Assembly: GCA_004380135.1 (NCBI GenBank)
Contig: QXCR01000051.1
Coordinates: 119,541-183,540 of the forward strand
Reading direction: 5' to 3'
From: Stemphylium vesicarium
Lineage: Eukaryota; Ascomycota; Dothideomycetes; Pleosporales; Pleosporaceae
Length of the DNA: 64,000 nt
Within the stretch, counting starts at the first letter, position 1. Every line of letters begins with the position of its first letter. A program made the translations under genes and the position numbers. Below, piece after piece: positions 10,995 to 23,566 of this stretch. The notes under the pieces are model-generated. The model made no database searches. It saw only the letters and a program-made list of their open reading frames with translations, and was not told the DNA's origin.

Positions 10995-12230
10995 TCGAGG
11001 CCACAGGGGACAAACAGAGTAATACAGAGCAAGAGGCTGTTCAGAGGGCAACAGTCGCGGCGTGCGGTCGGGAGTCGGACAGGCATGCATCATACCTGCT
11101 CGTTTGACTTTCTCTAGAGACCGGGGCATCCTGTCGCTATTTCCTGCAATATCCGGGCCAATACGACGGGTCCCATGTCATGGGCTCAATAATCACGCAA
11201 AATCAGCGTTGGTGTACTTAATGGGTGTAGAGTGAATGGACTAATTCAGAATCTTACCATGAGCGTGGTCGCATCAACGTCTTGATTTTGTACTGCACGC
11301 GAGCTCGCGACAGAAGTCGCCAAGTATGAGTCTGGTCTCGTCGGCGATAGTTACCCCGAGAAAGCACAAGAGTCTAGAATAGTTACCCCAACAATACACA
11401 GATCTCGAAAGGAAACTAAATTGCATTCAGATCGGAGCGACTCAAAAATTCGGTATAAGAAGATACTCCGATGTCCAGTTCGTGGCCACATTGAATTCCG
11501 AAGACGGCAATGTCGCCCGCTGACTGCTGCGGTGGTGCGAGCAAAGACCGATCGGGCTTTGATGCCGTTGCGGGAGGATTTGCCAAAACCAGCATCGTGA
11601 GTTTTGGAACGGTCAAGGAACGCTGCAAAACCTTGAGGGATTAGAACAACTGAGAAATGTATTGCGTCTATGATGCTTGGGGGTGGAGGCTAGCCATGGT
11701 TCTAACTTGTAAGATCGCATGTGCCCCAGCCTTCACATGCCAACCCGGGGAATTGCGCGCTGCCGCTGCCCACGCGTGACTTGCCCCAGGTTTCCACCTG
11801 CAAGCCCCAGTTCCTCGGCGTTCCGTCCGCCGCCAGAGGTCACGACTTGGGCGCGTCAAGCCAACCAAAGTGCGTGGAAAGTTGTCATGTGGGTGACGGC
11901 CACGACGAGAGCCTTCACATGCAACGTCTGGAGACTGGCCAAAGTCGGGTTGCATTGATCGCAGCAGGCCATTACGCAGCTGCTGAGGCTCACGCTTTGG
12001 CTCACAAACAGCCGCCACATCATTGGGTCCGCCGACAAGGGCATGCGGGTTAGCGCATTCTCCACTTCCGAGGCACAAGTTGCGACGATTCAAGTGCTAG
12101 CAGTGAGAAGCCGAGCGTGCATCCGTTGCATCCATACAAATCAGAAGCCGACCCCAGACTTTTTCGTCTGCACCTCCGCTCTCTGGACTCTATCCATCCT
12201 CTATCCCCTTCTTCACCTACATCCATCATC
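10995..12230. other. Intergenic sequence, 1.2 kb
   Basis: Overlapping frames on both strands between 11416 and 12093 show no domain signature and appear to be chance. The right end holds the promoter of the fumarate reductase gene. Confidence 0.4.
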
Positions 12231-14358
12231 ATGCCCGAGAGAGTCATTGTTGTTGGCGCTGGCTGTAAGCATCACCGTCTGATCACGCATCCTCGTGCGC
12301 ATAGCTAACCACGCCGACAGTGTCCGGCCTGAGTGCTGCTCACACCATCTACCTTGCCGGTGGAAATGTAGTGCTCCTCGACAAGAACAGTGAGTTTGAC
12401 CCTCTACCTCTACAGCTGATGATCGAGCGCAAACTGACTTGCGACCAGACTTCATGGGAGGCAACTCCACCAAGGCCACATCCGGAATCAACGGTGCTCT
12501 TACCAGGACACAAGTTGACGAGAAGATTGGCGACAGTGTCAAGCAGTTCTATGATGACACACTCAAGTCTGCGCGTGACAAGGCGCGGCCAGACCTGATC
12601 AAGGTCCTCACCTACAAGTCGGCCGCTGCCGTCGAGTGGTTGATGGATGTCTTCAACCTGGACTTGACTCTGGTTTCGCGCTTGGGGTACGTTTTGCTGG
12701 ATATTCATCATTTCCACACATACTGACGAGTTTGACAGTGGCCACTCCCAGCCCCGAACCCACCGTGGTCACGACGCCAAGTTCCCCGGTATGGCCATCA
12801 CATACGCCCTGATGCAGCGATTCGAAGAGCTCGCCGAGCAAGAGCCCGAGCGCGTCCAGCTCGTCAAGAAGGCCAAGGTCCTCAAGGTCAACACCGAGGG
12901 CAACCGTGCTACTGGTGTCACATACAGCTTCAACGGCGAGGAGACGACTCTCGACGGACCCGTCATCCTGGCCACTGGTGGTTACGCTGCCGACTTCACA
13001 GAGGACTCTCTTCTGAAGAAGTGGAGGCCAGACACCTACGACCTCTCCACCACCAACGGTGCTCACGCCACCGGTGACGGACACAAGATGCTGATGAAGA
13101 TTGGCGCCAACGGCATTGACATGGACAAGGTCCAGGTCCACCCCACCGGTCTGGTAGACCCCAAGGACCCTACAGCGAAGACCAAGTTCTTGGCTGCCGA
13201 AGGTATGTACACAAGTGATTCAGTTTGACTTTCATTCGCTGACATGCTCTAGCTCTCCGTGGTGAGGGCGGTATCCTCCTCAACAGCAAGGGCAAGCGCT
13301 TCTGCGACGACCTCGGCCATCGCGACTACGTCTCCGGCATGATGTGGGGTGAGAAGGAGAAGGGCAATTGGCCCATCCGCCTCGTCCTCAACTCGAAAGC
13401 GTCCAACGTGCTCGACTTCCACACAAGGCATTACTCTGGCCGTGGCCTGATGAAGAAGATGACGGGCAAGGAGCTTGCCAAGGAGATTGGTGTCAGCGAC
13501 AACGAGCTCCAGAGCGAGTTCCAGAGCTACAACTCCATCGCAAAGGGAGAGAAGAAGGACGAGTGGAACAAGAAGTACTTCCACAACCTGCCCTTTGACA
13601 TCAACGACACTTTCCACGTTGCGCAAATGGAGCCTGTGCTCCACTTCACCATGGGTGGTATTGAGATCAACGACCAGGCGCAATGCTTGAACTCCAACGG
13701 CGAGCCATTTGACGGTCTGTACGTCTGCGGTGAGCTTGCTGGTGGCGTACACGGTGCCAACCGCCTTGGTGGTTCTTCGCTACTTGGGTGCGTCGTCTAC
13801 GGCCGCGTGGCTGGAGAGTCGGCATCCAAGTACCTCTTCCAACAAGCACTCAACAACGCCGGTGGTGCAGCAGTATCACGTCTCGGCCAAATCTCGCTAC
13901 ACATTGACCCATCGCAACCTGGAAAGGTGTCGGTCGAGTGGGGCAACGGTACCAGCAGCTCCCAGACTGGTGTGAGCTCATCAGACCCCGTCGCACAGCA
14001 AAAGCAGGAATCAGCCGCTCCCGTCATGTCCAGCAAGGGCGATTCAAATGACCCTGGCAAGGTTTCCAAGCCCAACGCGCCCAAGAAGTTCAGCATTCCT
14101 GACAAGGAGTTCTCGCTCGAGGAGATTGCCAAGCACAACAAGAAGGACGACCTATGGATCGCAGTAAAGGGCATCGTCATGGACGTCACAAACTGGACAG
14201 ACGAGCACCCAGGAGGTCCTCAGGCGCTGTTCAGCCACATGGGCAAGGACGCGTCAGAGGAGTTTGAAATGTTGCACGATGATGAAGTTATTCCCAAGTA
14301 TGCGCCTGAGATCGTCATTGGAAAGGTCAAGGGCCAGGAAGTCACTCTTGAATACTAG
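12231..14358 (+). CDS. FAD-dependent fumarate reductase with C-terminal cytochrome b5 domain
   Basis: Five exons (12231-12264, 12321-12389, 12449-12686, 12739-13202, 13253-14358) encode about 636 residues. The FAD-binding Rossmann start is split across exons 1 and 2 and reads VIVVGAGLSGLSAAH. Flavoprotein active-site segments follow: GGHSQPRTHRG, VHPTGLVDP, and LRGEGGILLNSKGKRFCDD. The last ~90 residues form a cytochrome b5 domain with the heme-ligand motif DEHPGGPQALF and a second His in FEMLHDDEV. This matches fungal Osm1/Frd1-like enzymes that reduce fumarate to reoxidise flavin and NADH during low oxygen and oxidative protein folding. Residue 1 is almost at the FAD motif, so no targeting peptide is present and the product is probably cytosolic. 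Confidence 0.93.
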
Positions 14359-14667
14359 AGATGGGATTGTTGTTTGTACTTATAGCCTGTTCCTGAATGA
14401 TATCACTTGCATGTTCGTCAGTCATTGTGAAATTCTGCTTTGTTGTGAGCACGTGGTAGAGTGTGCATGCGTTATGAAAGCTAGACTGCAGGCCCGCATG
14501 GAGCCAGCCAGCCTGGTCGCCTTTTCCCCAGACTACGAGCACCACGCAACTTGTCCTCCTTTGAACATTACGCAAGCCATGACCACGAACGCGTAGTCTC
14601 TTTGGCGCCCAAATTTCCCAATTCCGAAAATGCTGCGCCAGTCAATCCTTTACTCATTCACCAGACA
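14359..14667. promoter_or_regulatory. Intergenic region between fumarate reductase and phosphoesterase genes
   Basis: 309 nt between tandem genes. An in-frame open stretch precedes the phosphoesterase ATG but has no ATG of its own. No motif recognised. Confidence 0.4.
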
Positions 14668-16748
14668 ATGACGACATACGACGAGTATGGCGTTCCCGTC
14701 GGCGCATACTCTGAGCCGGAGAGCTTAACACACCAGGCCTGGAGGCTGGCGAGAGCATTCTTCTTGTACCGGATACGACCTGCCGTGCAGGAAAGAAGGA
14801 ATGCGCTGTGGAGTGCGAATTGGAGCCTGAGACGGCTGTTTACCTTCGTGAATGCGCTGGTCGTATTATGGTGGACGGTTTTGTACTGGGGTGAACGAGG
14901 CGTCTTCAACAGCGCCATCGAGAGCTGTGATTGGGACAAGTGGGAGGACTGGGTATGCATACTCTCAAAACACTTGGGACAAGAATTCAAGGCTGACAGG
15001 ACGTCTAGGAAGCCGGCGCAAACCCCCACAGACTCATCTTCGTCGCCGACCCGCAGCTCATCGACCCGCATACCTATCCGGGCCGCCCATGGCCTCTCAA
15101 TCCCTTGACCTACAAGTACACCGATCTCTACCTTCGACGAACCTACTCTCGCTTTCAGACCATATTATACCCTGACACCATCTTCTTCCTCGGCGACCTT
15201 TTCGATGGCGGTCGCGAGTGGTCTACGCGCACGACGACTTCGCCTGAGGAACAGTACCGCAAGTATGGCGACGACTTCTGGATGAACGAATACAGGCGTT
15301 TTGGCAATCTCTTTTTCAAGCATTGGGGCGATGGGGGCATGGACGCTCGGCCTGGACAGCCAGGGCGGAAGCTGATCAGCAGTCTGCCCGGCAACCACGA
15401 CCTGGGGTTTGCAAGAGGTGTTCAGGTTGGCGTCAGAGACCGGTTCAATGCCTACTTTGGCGACGGAAACAGGATCGACGTCATCGCGAACCACACTTTC
15501 GTCTCGATTGACAGCGTATCTCTGAGCGCATTCGGCCAGGAATCCCCGCAGCAGGTCGAACACATTTGGCGGCCGACAAAGGACTTCCTCAAGGACGCAA
15601 AGAAGCGGAAGAAGCGCCTCATACAACGCGAGTTACGTGCTCAGCAGGGCCTGAAACCGTATCCAGGCATGCCTCACTACGAGATCAAGACGGAAGATCT
15701 GGCAAAGTCGGAGCTACCACACGCAAACGACCATGTGAACGAATTTCCTACCATTCTTCTATCGCATGTCCCACTCTACCGTGCACCAGGCACGCCCTGC
15801 GGCCCCCTCCGCGAACACTGGCCCCCAACTCCTCCTCCACCAGGCGAACCGCCCCTCGAGCACGACGACCGCAACGCCATTGCCGTGCGCGGCGGCTACC
15901 AATACCAAAACGTACTGAACCGCGAGATCACGGCCGACATTGCCGAGAAAGTAGGAGACATTCGCTACGCCTTCTCCGGCGACGACCACGACTACTGCGA
16001 AGTAGTCCACAAAGCCTACCCCAGCGCCGGCGGCGGCATCCGCGAGATCACGGTCAAAAGCACCAGCTGGGCCATGGGCGTCCGACTCCCCGGCGTCGTC
16101 ATGCTCAGTTTGTGGAATCCCGTTGATGCGCACGGGAACCCGCTGAATGGCGGCGATGCGAGCGAGACTGTGCAGACGAAGCTGTGTATCCTGCCTGATC
16201 AAATCGGCACGTTTTTGAAATACGCCGCCTTGTTCGGTCTTACGCTTGTTGTTTTACTGGCTCGCGCTGCGCTTGTGGCTGTGGGCTTCGTTGGTGCTGT
16301 GCCTGAGACGATGGAAGCGCCGTTACTTCCTACCACGAATGTTTCTTCGTCGGCTTCGTCTGCTGAGCATGAGAAGAAGGCCCAGCAGCAATATCAAGAT
16401 TACACCCAACACCAGCAACAGCAACAGCAACACCAGCCCCACTCATCAAACTCGTCAATGTCTTCTGAACACGGCGCTAGTAATCTCTCCGTTCGCAAAC
16501 AAGTCAGATACAGTTTCCCCCTCGTTCAACATGCTGGATATAATCCCGCAAACGACTTTGATGGAGACGACGATAGGCTTAGTAGTAAGGGCAAGGTCAA
16601 GATTTATGGACAGCAGCACCAGGTTAGTACTAAGCCTAGGAAGAAGAGAAAGGGCTTTGGACTTTTCTGGTATGAGTTCAGTTCTAGTCTGCGGACCGTG
16701 GTGTTTTGTGGGTTGGTGTGGTATGTGTGGCTGGTTTGGAGGGGATGA
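14668..16748 (+). CDS. Cdc1/Ted1/PGAP5-like metallophosphoesterase
   Basis: Exons 14668-14952 and 15009-16748 join in phase 0, giving 674 residues. An N-terminal membrane anchor (LFTFVNALVVLWWTVLYWGE) precedes the calcineurin-like phosphoesterase domain. The metal ligands are visible in order: FVADPQLID, FFLGDLFDGG, LPGNHDLGF, LLSHVPLYR and FSGDDHDYCE. A second membrane span follows near residues 500-525 (YAALFGLTLVVLLARAALVA), then a Gln-rich disordered tail. This is the ER family that trims ethanolamine phosphate from GPI-anchor glycans before ER exit. Which mannose position it acts on (Cdc1-like or Ted1-like) cannot be told from sequence alone. Confidence 0.9.
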
Positions 16749-16982
16749 TGAGATGGTGATGAACGGGGAGGGGGGAAGTTTGAGTGATGGGGTAAGTGAG
16801 TGACTATCGTGTAAGATTTTAGAAGAACAGGGAACATGTTGTTAGTTCTAGAAAGAGGGATATATGATATCACTTTGAATTCCATGTCTTGGGAATCGAA
16901 TCGAATCGTGTCGAGGCATTTACTCAGACTACATCTAATCTCGTCTTGATTCCTTCACTGCATGGAGAGAAACAAATGGTGC

Positions 16983-19635
16983 CTAGACTTTCAGGTTCTC
17001 AATCCATTTCCTCGCTTCTTCAACACCCTCGTCAACCTTGTCTGCGTTTGTGCCTTGGCCGATTGCAGTTGGAGCACCTGGCTTGCCACCGGCCTTTCCA
17101 CCGATGATGGGCGTGACAGCGGACGCCCACTTGGGGCCATCAGCGCCTGCATTCTTGAATGGCTGTAATAATCGTTAGCATTCTCCTTTCAAACAACAGC
17201 AGCAGCAGCAGCAGTTGGACAAAAGAAGGAAGAACCCACCTCGCTGACATAGCAACCATGCACAACCTTGCCCTCCTCAGGCGACGCAGAAAACAAGTAA
17301 AGCGAGCGATCCTTGAGCGCACTCTTGGGCCCAGAAACCGTCTTGATAACCTCGCTGATAGCCTTGTTAACAGTGCTTGACCAGTCCAACTTCTTAACCA
17401 TAAACTTCTTGCTGTCGTCCTCGAAGAACTTGGTAACCTCATCAAGAACGCGCTTGTTGTCCGCCTTGGCAGCAGCTTTCTGCTCATCGAGGATGCTCTT
17501 CTGGATCTTGGCGAACTGGTCGCGGAGCTTAGTCTTTGCAATAGCCGAGATGGTGAGGTTGTTGAGGTCGACGCCGATTTTCTTTGCTTCGGCTTCTTTT
17601 TGGGGGCCGAAAGGCATCTTGCCCATGCTCTCGACGCGTTCCTGGAACTCGCTGGCGAAGCGCTGGACGTTGTATGCCTCTTGGCCGGTTACGGCGACGA
17701 TGCGGCGGATGCCCTTGGCGATGCCGGATTCCTCGAGGATGACGAGTTCTTTGATTTCGCCTGTCTTGAGGACGTGGGTGCCACCACAGAATTCAATAGA
17801 GAGCTTTTCCCACTTCTCGTTCTTGACGTCTGCGAGGAGCTCTTCGACGGGCACACCAACGGAGACGACGCGAACTGGGTCTGGGTATGTTTCGCCAAAG
17901 ACGGCGCGTACACCACGGATCTCCTTTGCAGATGCAAGGGGTACCTCTTTGGCATATACTTGTGAGTCCTGCTTGATGTACGTGGACGAAATGTTCTCAA
18001 CCTTCTCGAGTTCAGCATCTGACAGGCCAGCCTTGTGTGAGAAGTCGAAACGTAGCTTCTCTGGTGCAACGAGCGAACCCTTTTGGTCAACTTCGCTGCC
18101 CAGGACCTCGCGAAGGGCGTAATTGAGTACGTGTGTACCAGTGTGGTTGTTGCGAATGGGATGTCTCCGCAGTTCGTCAAACTCTGCAATGACCTCGCTG
18201 CCTACACTCAACTCTCCGTACTTGAGGTATCCGGTATGTAATACGTAGCCGGCGTATACCTGGACGTTATCGATGCTGATTTCGGCCTCACCATCGACTA
18301 GCAGCTTTCCCGTATCGTACTCTTGTCCACCCTGCTCAGCGTAAAAGTTTGTACGGTCGAGCAAGACGCCGAATTGTTCGCCTTCTGGTACCTCGGCGGT
18401 ACTCTTGAGGAACTTCTTGTTGTGGTATATGGCCTTGATAACAGAGGTAATGTTTTCACGTCCATACTTGGCAGAGTCGTCGGTCTTGGGGACTTCTGGC
18501 ATGTTTTCCAGCGCACCAAGGTCGTGTACGTCAAACTTGACAAGGACACCAGCAGCCTTCTTGTCGCCCTTGCTAGCTTCACGAGCCTTCTCTTGTGCAG
18601 CCTCAACCTCCTCGTCCTTGATCTTCAAGCCTCGCTCCTCAGCCATGAGCTTGGTCAGATCCACCGGGAAACCGTAGGTGTCGTACAACCGCCAGACGTC
18701 GTCTCCTGGCAGTTGATCCGATCCCTTGACCTTGGCCTTTTGTGCGTATTTTTCGAAGATGACTTCACCGCGATCTAATGATTTGGCAAATGCCTTCTCC
18801 TCCTCGTCCAGAATCTCCATTATGTCCTGTTGCTTCTTCTTGATCTCGGGGAACATGTCTCCCATCTGATCGACCAATGTAGGAACGATCTTAGAGAAGA
18901 AGTCGCCAATCTCAACCTCGAAGTATTTGCGCGCATATCGTGCACCTCTGCGCAACACTCGGCGTACGACGTATCCGCGGCCGACGTTGTTTGGTACACC
19001 ACCGTCGGCAATGGCGAAACTCATCATTCGGACGTGATCCGCGATGACTCGGTATGCAGTATCAATGCCGTCTGGGTCCTCCTCAGCGAACTTGCCCCTG
19101 TACTCGCGCGCTCCGGTAATTTCTTGTATCCTCTGGAACAGAGGTGTGAAGACATCGGTGTCGTAGTTTGACTTCTTGTGCTGGAGTACTGAGACTAATC
19201 GCTCGTATCCCAAGCCGGTATCGATGTGCTTGTTTGGCAGCGGTCGCAGCGACCGGTCGGGTTCGCGGTTGTATTGCATGAAGACGTTGTTCCAGATCTC
19301 GATGACTTCGGCGTCGTCCATGTTCACCAGCGAAGCAGCGTTCCTGTACTGTCCGTTCTCTGGCTCCCTCAGATCGTAGTGTACCTCGGAGCAGGGTCCA
19401 CATGGGCCTTGGTCACCCATCTCCCAGAAATTGTCCTTCATGTCTCCCGGCAGGATGTGGTCCTCGGGCACGCCGACCTTCAACCACAGTTCCTTTGCTT
19501 CCAGATCCGGCTCCAGCTCATCTGTGCCTTCAAAGTAGGTGACGTATAACCTCTTTGGATCTATGCCGTAGACCTTTGTGAGAAGCTCCCAGGTGAAGCC
19601 GATAGCCTCTTGCTTGAAGTAGTCGCCGAAACTCC

Positions 19636-19666
<31 letters not shown>

Positions 19667-20279
19667 GTAGCTGTCCTTGCCGACATCGTCGAGGTCGTTG
19701 TGCTTTCCACCGGCGCGGATGCACTTTTGCGAGTTGGCGGCGCGCTTGAGTTGGGCAAAGTCGGAGGAGGGGTCGACGGTGCCTTGGAAAATGGCCTTGT
19801 ACTGGTTCATGCCAGCATTGGTGAAGAGGAGGGTAGGGTCGGAGAGGGGGACGACCGAGGAAGAGGGCACTATTGTTGTGGCTGTCAATTGACATTCTTG
19901 TGGAGACAAGACTCATCATAGAGGTGGAAATAGATATAAAACACAGCAGTACTGAGCCTCAGGGTTCAGACGTACCAAAAGTATGGCCGCGCTCCTTGAA
20001 GAAATCAAGAAACGTCTGGCGCACGCGGAGAGCGCCCCATTCGTGCTTCTCTTGGACGAGCGACATGTTTGCGGCCTGCGCGTTGCCGTAGAGGGGTATA
20101 TCAAGCGGTCGTGTGTGGGAGAAGAGGCGGCGGCGGTGGTGGTGGTGGTGGTGGTGCACAATGGGGAATTGTCGTCGCCACGTCTGTTGGCGTGCGAGAT
20201 GCGAAAAGGGAGTCGTCAAGATCCGTCGGCCTCTAACCCTGTGGTGACTCAGAGGGGCGGCTATCGTTCGTTGCAGCAT
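16983..20279 (-). CDS. ALA1: Alanyl-tRNA synthetase, probably dual cytosolic/mitochondrial
   Basis: Minus-strand exons 20279-19976, 19869-17240 and 17162-16983 encode 1,037 residues from the first ATG, or 966 from an in-frame ATG at 20066. The class II core is clear (VPSSSVVPLSDPTLLFTNAG, with exon 1 supplying the preceding HTF). The editing domain has NNHTGTHVLNYAL and FCGGTHVLKTGE. The last exon supplies the C-Ala glycine-rich segment IIGGKAGGKPG. The upstream 71 residues are strongly basic, contain RRRLFSHTRP and a seven-His tract, and have no acidic residue until position 60. They look like a mitochondrial presequence. The second start (MSLVQEKHEWGAL) matches the cytosolic enzyme. One gene supplying both compartments is known for yeast ALA1. 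Confidence 0.95.
17197..17214. repeat. CAG trinucleotide microsatellite in an AlaRS intron
   Basis: Six CAG units on the plus strand lie inside the last intron (17163-17239) of the alanyl-tRNA synthetase gene, so length change would not alter the protein. Confidence 0.9.
20132..20156. repeat. GGT/CAC trinucleotide tract encoding polyhistidine
   Basis: A run of GGT units on the plus strand reads as consecutive His codons in the presequence of the alanyl-tRNA synthetase. It lies only in the longer, mitochondrial-type form. Confidence 0.85.
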
Positions 20280-20605
20280 TCACGGAAACAAACTGTGGGT
20301 GCGCCGAGCTGCAAGCAGCGACCAAACGGCGGATTGCGGGGCTCTCTCTCTCTCTCTAGGCCAAGGGCGTCGCCCACCCTCGGAGGACCGACAGTGGCCC
20401 GCAGCCCTTCTGGAAGCTTCACGCAAGTGCGCGCGCGACCGCCCCCTCTCAGACTAACCACCTTTATAACACGACGAAACATGCCCCGATCTAACAACGA
20501 TACTGCAATCTTCCCGATCACCCCATCGATTATTGCTCTTACCACTACTATCGCTTATCCTCGGCTCTAAACCCCCTTCCGATTCGAAGCGGAAAGCTGC
20601 GATGC
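20280..20605. promoter_or_regulatory. Divergent promoter between AlaRS and a hypothetical gene
   Basis: 326 nt between divergent starts. It includes a CT-rich tract (about 20343-20358) of the kind often seen in housekeeping fungal promoters. Confidence 0.45.
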
Positions 20606-21410
20606 ATGGCGCAAGTCGTAGCTCCAGGTAGCCCAGCCAACACCGCTCACTATGCGCAACAGAATGCGCCTCGTGGCACCAAGAGAGCCGCAGATAGCTC
20701 TTTGGAGAATGAGCAGCGGCTGAGCAAGCGCTTTGACCTGCTGAATCTAGGTACGTCATATCCTACTCCCAGTGCTCTATGCAGTGAGTGAGTGAGTGAG
20801 TGAGTGCTGACAGTTCGCAGTAGACAGCAATGGCACACGTCTCTACATACCCGTCCCCGGCTCTACAGACGCCACACTTCCGCGACCGCCAGCAAGCCCA
20901 ACCTCATGTCCAGATCCGCTCGCCTTCGTGCCAGCAGCCAAGCTCAAGCGCGACCACAAGCCACGCGCCCCCCGCGCCGAAGAGGGCATGGAAGTCGAAG
21001 ACACGCCGCACCGCGTCTACATTTCCGACCTGAGCGCAGAACTCAGCGACATCGAGTCGGACGAGGAGAACCCCATTTTTCTCTCCGACATTGAAAAGCA
21101 CCTTTCCAAGATCCCCCGGCACGTACTCCTCGGCCCAGAACCTACGCCGACAGAGAACAACCAGGTTATCTTGTACAATGTGCCGAATAGCCTTACGGTA
21201 CCAGAGGCACAGGACAACGTACGCAAAGCCATTGTAGAAGCAAGACAACGCATAAGAGACAAGCAGGTCAATCCGAATACTGAGCCTGCAGGCGTCGTCG
21301 ACACGGCCAACTACAACTTAGGAACGAAGCCAATGACGATGGATGATGAGATACCCCCTATGCAACAAGACCAGCAACAAGGATATGAAGATGCCATGGA
21401 TATTGATTAA
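20606..21410 (+). CDS. Acidic conserved hypothetical protein
   Basis: Exons 20606-20750 and 20821-21410 encode 244 residues. The join restores the frame through FDLLNL then VDSNGTRLYIPVPG. The most conserved-looking segment is RVYISDLSAELSDIESDEEN followed by PIFLSDIEKHLSKIPRHVL. A Gln-rich acidic tail ends the protein. I know of no function. Similar segments occur in other ascomycete hypothetical proteins as far as I recall, but no domain is named. The intron carries an AGTG tetranucleotide repeat. It is convergent with the RCR-like gene. Confidence 0.75.
20783..20806. repeat. AGTG tetranucleotide microsatellite in an intron
   Basis: Six perfect AGTG units within intron 1 of the acidic hypothetical gene, ending 14 nt before the acceptor. 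Confidence 0.9.
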
Positions 21411-21612
21411 ACCCTTTGTAAACAGTTCCTATTCTACACACCGAATGATATAAACATGTGAATATAGTTCGGTACTCATGAAATTATCCAACCGGAGCTC
21501 CTTCCTTTCCTTGCACAATCCACCTATCATAGTTGACTGTTATACAAGAATTCAAACAAAAGAAAGATTCGAACTCCTGCATATGATCCAGTCACACGCT
21601 GCCATTGTCCAT

Positions 21613-22387
21613 CTACCGTCTGAACCTGTCCAAAACACCCAGAATCTTTGCTTTGGCTGGGCGAGGTGGTAATTCCTGGCCTGATGACCCTGACCCTTGC
21701 CCTTGCTCTGCATCCACTCCACCAGCACCCATGACCCCACTCTGCTGTGGTCCAGCCTGTGCTGGTGGCGGACTGCCATATGCCGGTGCACCGTACTGTG
21801 GCATCTCCATGGCGTTTACTGCACCCGTCTGGTTGGGGTTGGTCTTTGTCGCTCCCGGGGGTGGGAAGTACTGCGGTGGCGCATCGTTGTTTTGGTACAG
21901 CGGCGGGGGTTCCGCCCACGTGCCATCCTGTCGCTGAGTGTACTGCGGGTTGGGTCCGCTGGGTGGTGCGTAAGGGTTTTGAGTTTGGTAAAAGGTGAAG
22001 TGGTTCTGGGGGATTTGTCCGTGGCGGCGGCGTTCAGCGTACGAGATGAGGAACTAGTTGTTTCTGTCAGCAACAATGCGTGTATGGAAGAAACAAGGGA
22101 GAACGTACACGATGGTATGATAGCAGTGGCAGACCCTTTCTTAACCGCTTCTTTGCGTGCATGCGGCCGCCGATGAACCAGCCGAAGAATGTGAGGAAGA
22201 AGAGGGCGAGGATTATCCATTTGATTATTATGCCTTTCTGGAAGGATTGTTAGTTCCGAGGCTCTTGGAATTGGCATCCGATGGGCAGAGTAGTGCTTAC
22301 CTCTGTGTACCAGAAGCTATCGTCGTTGAAGCACTCCCTCTCTCCATCATCGTAGTCGATGCAGTAATATCTCTTTGACAAAAGCAT
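21613..22387 (-). CDS. RCR-like single-pass membrane protein with PPxY motifs
   Basis: Minus-strand exons 22387-22301, 22237-22109 and 22053-21613 give 218 residues, with both introns in phase 0. A short Cys/Asp/Tyr-rich luminal head (RYYCIDYDDGERECFNDD) is followed by one span (KWIILALFFLTFFGWFIGG) and a basic stop-transfer (RMHAKKRLRKG). The cytosolic tail is Pro/Gln-rich with two PPxY motifs (PPLY, PPQY), the docking signal for WW domains of Rsp5-type ubiquitin ligases. This layout matches the fungal RCR family (resistance to Congo red), whose members help sort plasma-membrane and cell-wall proteins. The start at MLLSKRYYC is chosen over an upstream in-frame ATG at 22447. Confidence 0.75.
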
Positions 22388-23566
22388 TTTACGTATGCGT
22401 GTTTGTGTGTATAAACTCCCAAGTGTCGAACAATGGAAAGCGATCAAGAATGAATTCCAATCTCAGAGCGCGGGGAAAATGCGAGTCGTATAAGCCCCAA
22501 TCTGTGCCGCAATCCAGGAAGGTAATGTGCTGGCCCGGCGGGTACACAGGGCGGAAGCCGCTGCGCCACTTCTACCTACTTGATTCCTTCGGTCGATCCA
22601 AATGCCGGATGCGAGGTGTGTCGCGTGTGGAGGGCGCCTGGCAACGGGTACTGTTTCACTTGTGCGGCGTTGTGGTTGTTGGGTTTCAGGTATGCAGCAG
22701 CCGACTGGGTAAAACAGTTGCTGAACCTCGCTTTGGGGGGGAAGACGAGGCTGGATGACGATGGTGGCTTTATTGCAGAGGTGATAAGGAATTGGAAAAC
22801 GATGCAAATAAAGGAGTGACTCTCAAAAAGGAAGGAGACCGAAAAAAAGGAAAAAGCTGACGATTGTCGTGTGGCTGGTGGAACCTTGAGGTTGGGGGAG
22901 AGGTGGTCGGGACGGGGTATGCAAGGGACGCGTGGATAGGAGTGGAGCCGCGAACCGTGCTCGACCTGCAGGGCTGGCGTGGTCTAGGCCGGAAAGCTTG
23001 ATCGCCTCGCCCAGGGAACTGCATGTGCCCGACGTCAGCCTGCCGCCGCTCTTTTCCCCTCATATCGCCTCTGCTATTGCCCACGACGTCTTGGAGTGTG
23101 GCTGTGGCGCTTAATGATTGAAAATATGCACGCAAATAGTCATGCGACAGTTGTTCAGGTTGAATTATCTGGATTGAAACGTATGTTTGCTTCTGTACGC
23201 ATGTTGAGCATGCTCGACCGTGTACGCATCCCTGCCGTCTAGCTGCAAATCATATAGGCCGCCATGCCGACTGGTAATCGACCTCGCCGTGAACTTGAAG
23301 GAAAAGCAGAAAGAGAAACACTTAGTAAACGTTGTGGTATAATGCCACCAAACGCCTAGTCGCAGACCCAATAATGATGTGACATGTGCCTGTCAAACCC
23401 TCCGCCATGTCACTGTGCAACTCCCCTTCTGTTTCGCAATGCTGCCTCACCCCAGAGATGGATTCCTGCACCCGACGTTGAAAATGCCTAAAGGCATCGA
23501 CTCCGACCCGATGCTTGAAAAAAAAAGAAAACAAGGTTTATGGATAGATGAAGAGAACAAACAAGT
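22388..23566. promoter_or_regulatory. Intergenic region between RCR-like and Snt2-like genes
   Basis: 1.2 kb holding the promoter of the RCR-like gene and the 3' flank of the Snt2-like gene. No supported coding frame. Confidence 0.4.

Noticed and set aside
12231..21410. Possible secondary-metabolite cluster
   Set aside because: Neighbouring genes are unrelated housekeeping functions; no backbone synthase or cluster regulator is present.
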